A stretch of DNA of 6,385 bases. Source: Bacillota bacterium. GTDB taxonomy: Bacteria; Bacillota; Clostridia; Christensenellales; Borkfalkiaceae. The stretch spans positions 1 to 6,385 of the forward strand of contig QAKO01000126.1 in the NCBI GenBank assembly GCA_003343765.1, in the 5' to 3' direction. The notes under the pieces are model-generated. The model was not told where the DNA came from. It saw nothing but the letters and a program-made list of their open reading frames with translations, and made no database searches. This document shows positions 1 to 5,844 of the stretch, in pieces. The position numbers and the translations under genes were made by a program. The number at the start of each line of letters is the position of its first letter. Positions within the stretch are counted from its first letter, which is position 1.

Positions 1-866
1 TACTTGTTTTTCAGTCCGTCGCGGTATTCGCTGGGGGTCATATTTTCTATTTTTTTAAAGGTTTTCAAAAAAGAGCTGATTTCGTTGTACCCCGATTGAA
101 GAGCGATGTCATGAACGGGGAGATCGGTGGTTTTCAGGAGCTGTTTTGCTTTTTCCATTCGTTTGGAAATGATGTACTGAATGGGGGAAAGTCCGCTGTA
201 TTCTTTGAAAAGGTGTGTGAGGTAATAGCGGGAGATATACATGTTTTTGCAGACGTCTTCCACGCATTCGATCTGGTTATAATTCTGGTCGATGTAATCG
301 CGCGCGCGTTGATAGGACTCGTTGGTTTTGAAGTAAGTTTTGTCCTGTTCGGTGAGCAGGCGCAGAACGAGATTGAGAATAATGCGCACGAGAGAACTGG
401 AAACTTCGTCGTAGTAATACGATTTTGACTGTATTTCGGCGATGAGATACTCAAAGCAAGACTCAATGAGCGGTTGCAGCCGACCGGTATGAAGAACGGG
501 ACAGGCGTTGGCGTCGAGGATACAGTTCATGGGTTTATCTTTAAGGTGCAGGCGGTCGATGCCGCAAAAGAGTAAAGAAAATGCCTGATCTTCGTCGGAC
601 GCTTCGGAGTGGACGGTACCCGGATTATAGATCAGAAGATCTCCCTGGCGGATGGGAAAGCTGTCGGAATCCGTAGAGAGAATACCCGAACCGGATTTCA
701 CATAGACGATTTCGCAGAAGGGGTGAGAATGCAGTTGTTCTTTCCAGCCGATGGATTTTTTAAGTTCTCCGGCGTACAGGATTTTAGCGTGAAAACTTTC
801 CGCGCTGTTTTTCTGAACGGTGTAATGCCTGCGTACGTCGGAATTTTCCCGATGAATTTTTTTCAT
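1..866 (-). CDS. AraC-family transcriptional regulator with N-terminal cupin sensor domain (3' end at window edge)
   Basis: Translating the minus strand from the ATG at 866 gives 288 residues up to the left edge. The last two visible bases read TA, so the stop codon is probably cut by one base. Residues about 20-110 look like an AraC-type cupin sensor: HSHPFCEIVYV at 46-56, GDLLIYNPGTVH at 75-86. Residues about 185-286 are a typical pair of helix-turn-helix motifs: first near 203-224, second near 252-275, ending in the family signature ENMTPSEYR at 274-282. Length is usual for the family. It diverges from fucU-fucI, so I infer that it controls that operon in response to L-fucose or a metabolite; the ligand cannot be read from sequence. 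No Shine-Dalgarno precedes the ATG, and an extended -10 lies only 6 nt upstream, suggesting a leaderless message. No other in-frame ATG lies nearby. The family call is sure; the fucose role is inference from position. Confidence 0.93.
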   Translation of the reverse strand, partial: MKKIHRENSDVRRHYTVQKNSAESFHAKILYAGELKKSIGWKEQLHSHPFCEIVYVKSGSGILSTDSDSFPIRQGDLLIYNPGTVHSEASDEDQAFSLLFCGIDRLHLKDKPMNCILDANACPVLHTGRLQPLIESCFEYLIAEIQSKSYYYDEVSSSLVRIILNLVLRLLTEQDKTYFKTNESYQRARDYIDQNYNQIECVEDVCKNMYISRYYLTHLFKEYSGLSPIQYIISKRMEKAKQLLKTTDLPVHDIALQSGYNEISSFLKTFKKIENMTPSEYRDGLKNK

Positions 867-872
867 AAAAAG

Positions 873-902
873 AGTATAGCACAGATTGATCGGAAAATCC
901 AA
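873..902 (-). promoter_or_regulatory. Promoter of the AraC-family gene, extended -10
   Basis: On the minus strand a -10 TATACT (873-878) is preceded by TGTGC, which gives the TRTGn extension. A weak -35 TTGGAT (897-902) sits 18 nt upstream. Transcription would begin about 6-7 nt past the -10, essentially at the ATG at 866. The match is by eye and no start site has been measured. Confidence 0.55.
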
Positions 903-909
903 TGATTTT
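894..909. promoter_or_regulatory. Inverted repeat in the divergent fuc control region, possible operator
   Basis: AAAATC-CAAT-GATTTT is a perfect 6-bp inverted repeat with a 4-bp centre. It covers the presumed -35 of the divergent regulator and lies about 45 bp upstream of the fucU -35. This placement would suit a site for autoregulation, but AraC proteins usually bind direct repeats. AT-rich palindromes of this size also arise by chance, so the assignment is tentative. Confidence 0.25.
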
Positions 910-954
910 AAAAAGTTCTACTTTTTTGCGATAAATTTTCAGCAAAAGCCGCTA

Positions 955-983
955 TTGAAAAAAAGGAAAATGTGTGATAACAT
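955..983 (+). promoter_or_regulatory. Promoter of the fucU-fucI operon, extended -10
   Basis: A -35 TTGAAA (955-960), a 17-nt spacer and a -10 TAACAT (978-983) preceded by TGTGA make a plausible vegetative sigma-factor promoter with the extended -10 element. The expected start is near 990, giving a leader of about 45 nt before fucU. I saw no clear CcpA (cre) site near it. Confidence 0.6.
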
Positions 984-1035
984 AAGATACGGGAGGGAAT
1001 GTATCTCTCATAAAAAAATGGAGGAACACAGGGGA

Positions 1036-1461
1036 ATGCTGAAAGGGATCCCGAAAATTTTATCGCCGGAACTGTTAAAGGTTCTGGCGGAGATGGGGCA
1101 CGGAGACGAGATCGTGATTGCGGACGGGAATTTTCCTGCCGAAGCGTACGGAAAGCGAGTAATTCGTGCGGACGGGCATGGCGGAGCGCAGATGTTGGAT
1201 GCGGTTTTGTCGGTGATCCCGCTGGACACGTATGCTGCGGAAAATTTTCTGTTGATGCAGATCGTGCCGGGGGATGACGTAAAGCCGACGATCTGGGACG
1301 AGTACAGGAAGATTGCGGCAAGCAAGGATCCGAACGTAAAAGAGGGAAGTTTGGAGCGGTTTGCGTTTTATGAACGCGCGAAACAGGCATTTGCCGTCAT
1401 TGCGACGGGGGAAGAAGCAATCTATGCAAATATAATATTAAAAAAAGGAGTAATCAAATGA
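1036..1461 (+). CDS. fucU: L-fucose mutarotase FucU (RbsD/FucU family)
   Basis: This 141-residue protein closely resembles E. coli FucU (about 140 residues) from end to end. FucU interconverts the alpha and beta anomers of L-fucose in the cytoplasm, feeding the isomerase. Visible hallmarks are the N-terminal block SPELLKVLAEMGHGDE (10-25) with the family's catalytic-type His22, Asp30 in the IADGNFP segment, VIRADG (42-47), and the C-terminal block RFAFYERAKQAFAVIATGE (108-126) followed by YANIILKKG. The reading frame is open back to 886, but homology begins at the ATG at 1036. That ATG has GGAGG at 1020-1024, a rather long 11-nt spacing, with GGGGA directly before the start codon. The stop codon overlaps the fucI start (ATGA), which implies translational coupling. 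It is the first gene of the operon. Confidence 0.93.
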   Translation: MLKGIPKILSPELLKVLAEMGHGDEIVIADGNFPAEAYGKRVIRADGHGGAQMLDAVLSVIPLDTYAAENFLLMQIVPGDDVKPTIWDEYRKIAASKDPNVKEGSLERFAFYERAKQAFAVIATGEEAIYANIILKKGVIK

Positions 1462-3230
1462 AACCGAGGATCGGAATCAGACCCGTGATCGACGGGAGAT
1501 GGATGGGTATACGCGAAAGTCTGGAAGAGCAGACGATGAACATGGCGAAAAATGCCAAGAAGATCATTGAAAAGAATGTATTTTATAAAGACGGAACGCC
1601 CGCGGAAGTGGTGATTTCTGATTGCACGATCGGGGGCGGCGCGGAGTCAGCGCGCTGTGCGGAAAAGTTCCAGAAAGAGAATGTCACGGCAACGCTGACG
1701 GTAACGCCTTGCTGGTGTTACGGGACGGAGACGATGGATTTGGATCCTTTGACGACGAAAGCGATCTGGGGATTTAACGGAACGGAACGTCCCGGTGCCG
1801 TGTATTTGGCGGCGGCGATGGCGGCGCACGCGCAGCGCGGATTGCCTGCGTTTGCGATTTACGGGCAGGACGTGCAGGATGCGGACATGACGGGCATCAC
1901 GCCGGACGTGGAAGAAAAGATTATTCGTTTTGCGCGCTGTGCGCTGGCGGTGGGACAGCTTCGCAATAAGGCGTATGTGAATATCGGATCGATCGCAATG
2001 GGCATCGGCGGAAGTTTCTGTGATGCGAATGCTTTGCAGAAATATTTCGGTTTGCGTGCGGAATGGGTAGACATGAGCGAGATCCTGCGCCGCATGGATC
2101 TTGGGATCTATGATAAGGCCGAGTATGAAAAAGAGCTGAAATGGATCAAAGAGAAGTGCAAGGAAGGCAAAGACTGGAACGGAGAGGCGTGGGGCCAGAA
2201 AGACTTCACGGAAAAAGAGCGGAAAGAGCAGTGGGAGTTTGTTGCGAAGATGACGCTGATCATCCGCGACATCATGCTGGGGAATCCGAAACTGGACGAA
2301 ATCGGCTGGCATGAAGAAGCTCTGGGCAGGAATGCGATCTTAGGCGGATTCCAGGGCCAGCGTATGTGGACGGACTACAAGCCGAACGGTGACTATGCGG
2401 AAGCGATTTTAAACAGTACGTTTGACTGGAACGGAAAGAAATCTCCTGTTCTGCTTGCGACGGAAAACGACGGATGCAACGGGCTTGCGATGCTGTTCTC
2501 GAACCTTCTGACGGGACGTGCGAGCTGTTTTGCGGATGTCAGAACATATTGGAGTCCTGCATCGGTGGAACGTGTGACGGGCTGGAAGCCGGAAGGGCGT
2601 GCGGCGAACGGATTCATGCACCTGATCAACAGCGGTGCTGCGGCGCTGGATGCGACGGGAGCCTGCAAGGATGAAAACGGCAATTCTGTCATGAAACGCT
2701 GGTGGGAAGTGACGGATAAAGATATCGACGCCATGCTGGGTTCGACGGAATGGGCGTCCGCGAACCGCGGGTATTTCCGCGGCGGCGGGTATTCCTCTTC
2801 TTTCTCGACGAAAGGGGAAATGCCGGTTACGCTCGTGCGTGTCAATCTGGTGGAAGGCATCGGATATGTATTGCAGCTTGCGGAAGGCTGGACGGTGGAA
2901 TTGCCCGAAGAAGTCAATAAAACTCTTCTGTACAGAACGGACCGTACATGGCCTTCGACATGGTTTGTGCCGCGCCTGAATAATACGAATGCGTTCTCCT
3001 CGGTATATAACGTAATGGCGAACTGGGGCGCAAACCACGGCGCGTTTGTGTACGGACATATCGGTAAAGACCTGATCACTTTGGCAAGTATGTTCCGTAT
3101 GCCGGTCGCTCTGCACAACATCGACGATAAAGATATCTATCGTCCTCACGCATGGAGCGCGTTCGGTACGAAAGATCTGGAAGGCGCCGATTACAGAGCT
3201 TGTGCGCATTATAAAGAACTTTATAAGTAA
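1458..3230 (+). CDS. fucI: L-fucose isomerase FucI
   Basis: This 590-residue protein is nearly the same length as E. coli FucI (591) and is recognisable throughout. It catalyses the Mn2+-dependent conversion of L-fucose to L-fuculose in the cytoplasm; related enzymes also act on D-arabinose. The three metal ligands and catalytic residues known for E. coli FucI (Glu337, Asp361, His528) are matched with a one-residue offset: Glu336 in LLATEND, Asp360 in SCFADVRTYW and His527 in NWGANHGAF. Other family blocks are GIRPVIDGRWMGIRE (6-20), WGFNGTERPGAVYL (104-117) and the C-terminal LHNIDDKDIYRPHAW. AGGAG at 1446-1450 sits 7 nt before the ATG. The start overlaps the stop of fucU. The next enzymes of the pathway, fuculokinase and fuculose-phosphate aldolase, are not in the window, so this operon covers only the entry steps. 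I see no frameshift or missing residue. Confidence 0.97.
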   Translation: MKPRIGIRPVIDGRWMGIRESLEEQTMNMAKNAKKIIEKNVFYKDGTPAEVVISDCTIGGGAESARCAEKFQKENVTATLTVTPCWCYGTETMDLDPLTTKAIWGFNGTERPGAVYLAAAMAAHAQRGLPAFAIYGQDVQDADMTGITPDVEEKIIRFARCALAVGQLRNKAYVNIGSIAMGIGGSFCDANALQKYFGLRAEWVDMSEILRRMDLGIYDKAEYEKELKWIKEKCKEGKDWNGEAWGQKDFTEKERKEQWEFVAKMTLIIRDIMLGNPKLDEIGWHEEALGRNAILGGFQGQRMWTDYKPNGDYAEAILNSTFDWNGKKSPVLLATENDGCNGLAMLFSNLLTGRASCFADVRTYWSPASVERVTGWKPEGRAANGFMHLINSGAAALDATGACKDENGNSVMKRWWEVTDKDIDAMLGSTEWASANRGYFRGGGYSSSFSTKGEMPVTLVRVNLVEGIGYVLQLAEGWTVELPEEVNKTLLYRTDRTWPSTWFVPRLNNTNAFSSVYNVMANWGANHGAFVYGHIGKDLITLASMFRMPVALHNIDDKDIYRPHAWSAFGTKDLEGADYRACAHYKELYK

Positions 3231-3278
3231 TTTAACGGCAACTTTCCGTTGTTTTGGTAAAAATTGTCGAAAAAAGTC

Positions 3279-3310
3279 GCTTATGCCGCGTAATAATACG
3301 CGGCATAAGC
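3279..3310 (+). terminator. Terminator of the fucU-fucI operon
   Basis: A perfect 14-bp stem, GCTTATGCCGCGTA (3279-3292) pairing with 3297-3310, closes on a 4-nt ATAA loop. It is followed by TGTTTTATATTATATTTG, an interrupted T-rich tract. It starts about 50 nt after the fucI stop. The stem is flanked by A-rich sequence on the left, so it might also act on the other strand. A weaker 5-bp hairpin, AACGG/CCGTT at 3234-3250 followed by GTTTT, lies in between. Confidence 0.8.
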
Positions 3311-3418
3311 TGTTTTATATTATATTTGTTCTTTTATAGTAATTTTTTGAAAAAATATTACGTTTTGCGAAAAAATAAAAAATAAAACAGTCAAATTTAT
3401 AGTTTTTTTTCTGATTTC

Positions 3419-3447
3419 TTGATTTTTTCATGTGGCTGTGTTATACT
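3419..3447 (+). promoter_or_regulatory. Promoter of the 77-residue small gene, extended -10
   Basis: A -35 TTGATT (3419-3424), a 17-nt spacer and a -10 TATACT (3442-3447) preceded by TGTGT fit the extended -10 consensus well. Upstream, 3361-3410 is rich in A- and T-tracts that could act as an UP element. The expected start is near 3454, with a leader of about 70 nt. Confidence 0.65.
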
Positions 3448-3524
3448 TGAACCGTATCGGAAGATACAGTAAAAAAATATGGCACGGAAACATGGACAGA
3501 AAAAATCGGTCGGAGGTAGAAAGA

Positions 3525-3758
3525 ATGAAGAAAAAAGTCGGCAAAACGGTGTACGATACGGCAGAAATGACGGAAGTCAAGAGAGTTGCGCACGGGGTTT
3601 ACGGTGATCCCGCGGGATATGAAGAAGTTCTGTATGTAACGGAAAGCGGAAAATATTTCCTGTACGGGATCGGCGGCGAAACGTCTCCTTATCCTGCGGA
3701 AAAGTTGGTCAGTCTGGCAAAAGCCAAGGCGGCTGCATGGGAAAAAGAAAACGCTTAA
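3525..3758 (+). CDS. Small conserved-type protein of unknown function (77 residues)
   Basis: I do not recognise a function. The frame is open from 3432, but the ATG at 3525 has GGAGGT (3512-3517) at ideal 7-nt spacing, so translation most likely starts there and gives 77 residues. The protein begins with a basic MKKKVGKTVYDTAE and has a central block rich in aromatics and glycine, EEVLYVTESGKYFLYGIGG (33-51), that reads like a beta hairpin. It ends in an Ala/Lys-rich helix, VSLAKAKAAAWEKENA. It has no cysteine, signal peptide or membrane segment, so it should be cytoplasmic. It vaguely recalls small Clostridia proteins with YDT near the start and a YFL-Y-GG block, but that is memory, not a search. 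It has its own promoter and terminator and so appears to be a single-gene unit, unrelated to the fuc genes. Confidence 0.8.
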   Translation: MKKKVGKTVYDTAEMTEVKRVAHGVYGDPAGYEEVLYVTESGKYFLYGIGGETSPYPAEKLVSLAKAKAAAWEKENA

Positions 3759-3779
3759 CAAACGTATTTTCTGCGTAGA

Positions 3780-3816
3780 AAAGATGCGGGCAAGTTTTTA
3801 ACTTGCCCGCATCTTT
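3780..3816 (+). terminator. Terminator of the small gene
   Basis: A perfect 17-bp stem, AAAGATGCGGGCAAGTT (3780-3796) pairing with 3800-3816, has a TTT loop. The descending arm runs into TTTTT (3814-3818). It lies 21 nt after the stop codon at 3758 and is a textbook Rho-independent terminator. The A-run on the left could also give some activity on the minus strand. Confidence 0.88.
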
Positions 3817-4018
3817 TTCTGACAGGCATTGGTGCGGAGTTGCGGCAAAACTCTTTTGCGGCATTAAAACAGGTCAGATTTTGATAAAAGATACAAAATT
3901 CAGCTCGGACGCACGGTTGTATCATTGAAGAAAACTGTATGTCGGGTCATAAAAGCGGGCGGAGAATAGGGGGTATGGGAACTTTCTTTTGAAGCGGTCG
4001 AAGTTTTTGCATTTCTTG

Positions 4019-4047
4019 TTTACAAACGATGCGGAATGTGTTAAAAT
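4019..4047 (+). promoter_or_regulatory. Promoter of the kinase / TtcA-like operon, extended -10
   Basis: A -35 TTTACA (4019-4024), a 17-nt spacer and a -10 TAAAAT (4042-4047) preceded by TGTGT make a good extended -10 promoter. The expected start near 4054 gives a leader of about 26 nt containing AAGGAG (4067-4072). The 200 bp between the previous terminator and this promoter show no convincing gene. They hold only a small repeat in which TTGCGGCA occurs twice around GCAAAA-CTC-TTTTGC near 3840-3862. Confidence 0.65.
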
Positions 4048-4079
4048 AATGGGTATTCAGAAGACGAAGGAGAAGGGCA

Positions 4080-4895
4080 ATGAGCAATATAAAAATATCG
4101 CTTGCGGGGGATCTCGGCAGCGGAAAGTCGACGGTCGGAAAAATTCTGGCGGCGGAATTTCATGCGGAGCTGTATTCCACGGGTACGATTCAGCGGAAGA
4201 TCGCGACGGAAATGGGCATGACGACCCTGCAGCTCAATCAATACATGGAAACGCACCCGGAAATCGACGGGAAGATTGACGACGGGCTTCGGGCATTGGA
4301 AAATGAGCCGAAAAATCTGATCATCGATTCGCGCATGGCATGGCATTTTGTGCCGTCGTCTTTTTCGGTGTACATGATGGCGGACGCCGTGATTTCAGGG
4401 GAGCGGATCATGAACGCGGGACGCGAAAGCGAGCCTTTTAAAAGTGTGGAAGAAGCCGTGCGTTCTATTTCCGATCGCCGCAAGAGCGAGATGGTGCGCT
4501 ATTCGCATTTATACCATGTGAATATCAAGGATATGGAAAATTATAAGTATGTGATCGACACGTCTTTTGTGACGCCCGAAACGGTAGCGGAGCACATAGC
4601 TGCACATTACAGGCTGTTCACGGAAGGGAAGGTTTTTGCGCGCTATGAGATCTGTCCGTCGCGCCTTCTGCCCTGCGGAAGCGAGGAGGGTGAACCTGCG
4701 CTCACGGAAAAAGACGGGCTCTGGTACATTGCCTCGGGTGCCGCAAAAATTGCGGAACTTATCCGAAACGGTGCGCGTCTGATCGCCTGCGCGAGGGGTG
4801 AAACGGATACGGGATTATGTACCGAGGAAAAGATTTCGGATTGGGAATCGAGAACGGGAATCAAGTTGTATAAAACGCCTTTTGGGGACAGATAA
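4080..4895 (+). CDS. Cytidylate-kinase-like P-loop protein with extra C-terminal domain
   Basis: This is a 271-residue protein. Residues 1-180 match the compact cytidylate-kinase-like family of P-loop kinases: Walker A GDLGSGKST (10-18), a Tyr-Ser-Thr-Gly-Thr acceptor-site segment (32-36), IIDSRMAW (81-88), a LID-like SDRRKSEMVRYSHLY (131-145) with paired arginines, and YVIDTS (157-162). Such enzymes move a phosphate from ATP to a nucleotide such as CMP; the real substrate here is unknown. The family usually ends near 180-200 residues. Here another 85 residues follow, with ICPSRLLP (191-198) and WYIASGAAKIAELIRNGARLIACARG (215-240). These recall the I-x-PS-x-L-x-P and G-E/H-R-R regions of ParB/sulfiredoxin-type folds, but the key arginines are absent. 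AAGGAG at 4067 with 7-nt spacing sets the start. The stop touches the ATG of the TtcA-like gene. The kinase fold is firm; the tail is my inference. Confidence 0.85.
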   Translation: MSNIKISLAGDLGSGKSTVGKILAAEFHAELYSTGTIQRKIATEMGMTTLQLNQYMETHPEIDGKIDDGLRALENEPKNLIIDSRMAWHFVPSSFSVYMMADAVISGERIMNAGRESEPFKSVEEAVRSISDRRKSEMVRYSHLYHVNIKDMENYKYVIDTSFVTPETVAEHIAAHYRLFTEGKVFARYEICPSRLLPCGSEEGEPALTEKDGLWYIASGAAKIAELIRNGARLIACARGETDTGLCTEEKISDWESRTGIKLYKTPFGDR

Positions 4896-5723
4896 ATGGA
4901 ACGTTGCCTGCAAATCGAACGCAGTATCATCACGACATATCGAAAAGGGATCTGGAGCAGGTTTGTCAAAGCAGTCAAGGAATATGAACTTGTGCAGGAA
5001 GGCGACAGGATCGCGGTATGCATATCCGGCGGCAAAGATTCCATGCTTTTGGCAAAGTGCATGCAGGAATTGCAAAGGCACGGCGAAAAGAATTTTGAAT
5101 TGCAGTTTATTGTGATGGATCCGGGGTATGCGCCGCAAAACAGAGAACTCATTGAAAACAATGCCAGGTTATTGCAGATCCCCGTGCATATCTTTGAAAC
5201 GCAGATTTTCGACGCTGTATTTGAAATTCAGAAAAATCCCTGTTATCTTTGTGCAAGGATGCGGCGCGGTTATCTTTATGAAGAAGCGCAAAGGCTCGGC
5301 TGCAACAAGATCGCGCTCGGGCATCATTTTGACGACGTGATCGAAACTATTTTGATGGGAATGCTGTACGGTGCGCAGATGCAGAGTATGCCTCCGAAGC
5401 TCTGGAGCACGAATCATAAGGGAATGCAGCTGATCCGTCCGCTCTATTACGTACATGAAGAAGATATCATTCGTTGGAAAAATGCGGCGGATCTGCATTT
5501 TCTGCGCTGTGCCTGCAAATTTACGGAGAATTGCGAAGTCAACGAGGAAGATTCCAAACGCCGTCGTGTGAAACGGCTGATCGCCGATCTGAAAAAAGAA
5601 AACGAAAACATAGACATTAATATTTTCAGAAGCGCGTATAACGTGCATGTGGATACGCTCATCGAGTATGATTCGCAAGGTGTGCGGCACAGCTTTTTGT
5701 CGCGGTACCGTCCCAAAGACTGA
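4896..5723 (+). CDS. TtcA-type PP-loop ATPase, probable tRNA 2-thiolation enzyme or relative
   Basis: This is a 275-residue cytoplasmic N-type ATP pyrophosphatase. The PP-loop SGGKDS is at 44-49, preceded by the typical RSIITTYRKGIWSRFVKAVKEYELVQEGDRIAV lead. CYLCARMRRGYLYEEA (116-131) carries the CxxC that in E. coli TtcA binds a 4Fe-4S cluster. GHHFDDVIETILMGMLYG (142-159) and MPPKLWS (165-171) are TtcA hallmarks, and IRPLYYVHEEDI precedes a further cysteine group. TtcA activates C32 of tRNA as an adenylate and replaces the oxygen with sulfur. The third cluster ligand is usually in a PCxxC motif; here the region reads LRCACKFTENC (C205, C207, C213), so the ligand pattern is altered and the substrate may differ. 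The ATG follows the upstream stop codon with no gap and GGGG at 4884-4887 may serve as the ribosome site, so the two genes are surely co-transcribed. The symbol is withheld because orthology to ttcA is not shown. Confidence 0.88.
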   Translation: MERCLQIERSIITTYRKGIWSRFVKAVKEYELVQEGDRIAVCISGGKDSMLLAKCMQELQRHGEKNFELQFIVMDPGYAPQNRELIENNARLLQIPVHIFETQIFDAVFEIQKNPCYLCARMRRGYLYEEAQRLGCNKIALGHHFDDVIETILMGMLYGAQMQSMPPKLWSTNHKGMQLIRPLYYVHEEDIIRWKNAADLHFLRCACKFTENCEVNEEDSKRRRVKRLIADLKKENENIDINIFRSAYNVHVDTLIEYDSQGVRHSFLSRYRPKD

Positions 5724-5759
5724 AAAAGTTGTGTTGAAAAGTAAGCGCAAGCAAAGATG

Positions 5760-5785
5760 AACCCTTGCACAGATGTGCAAGGGTT
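5760..5785 (+). terminator. Hairpin 1 after the TtcA-like gene, probable first terminator
   Basis: AACCCTTGCAC (5760-5770) pairs perfectly with GTGCAAGGGTT (5775-5785) around a 4-nt loop. It is followed only by TTTGAAAA, a short T-run, so it is a weak terminator on its own. It starts 36 nt after the stop codon at 5723 and directly precedes hairpin 2. Confidence 0.6.
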
Positions 5786-5787
5786 TG

Positions 5788-5833
5788 AAAATATGCCGCG
5801 TCGGAAATTTTTCCGACGCGGCATATTTTTTTT
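5788..5833 (+). terminator. Hairpin 2, strong terminator of the kinase / TtcA-like operon
   Basis: A 19-bp perfect stem (5788-5806 with 5811-5829; core ATATGCCGCGTCGGAA) closes on a 4-nt loop. The descending arm ends in a run of nine T (5825-5833). It also begins with AAAA on the left, so it could stop transcription coming from the minus strand. It is the clearest terminator in this intergenic region. Confidence 0.88.
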
Positions 5834-5844
5834 GAAAGGTAAGC

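Noticed and set aside
886..1035. Longer fucU reading frame starting at 886
   Set aside because: The extra 50 residues lie across the promoter, have no ribosome site and no similarity to FucU, whose homology starts exactly at the ATG at 1036.
901..1035. Riboswitch or attenuator in the fucU leader
   Set aside because: The leader after the presumed start is about 45 nt and shows no stable stem or terminator, too short for a known riboswitch class.
1647..3209. Long open frames antisense to fucI (221, 242 and 266 codons)
   Set aside because: They are shadows of a highly conserved, complete gene, are rich in Arg, His, Pro and Ser as antisense frames are, and lack ribosome sites.
3432..3524. Longer start for the 77-residue gene
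   Set aside because: The upstream ATG lies within the promoter, upstream of its -10, and the ideal GGAGGT-7 nt-ATG at 3525 decides the start.
3840..3862. Short repeat TTGCGGCA...TTGCGGCA with GCAAAA/TTTTGC
   Set aside because: It is only a 6-bp stem with a 3-nt loop and no T-tract or attached gene, so it is recorded but not called as a feature.
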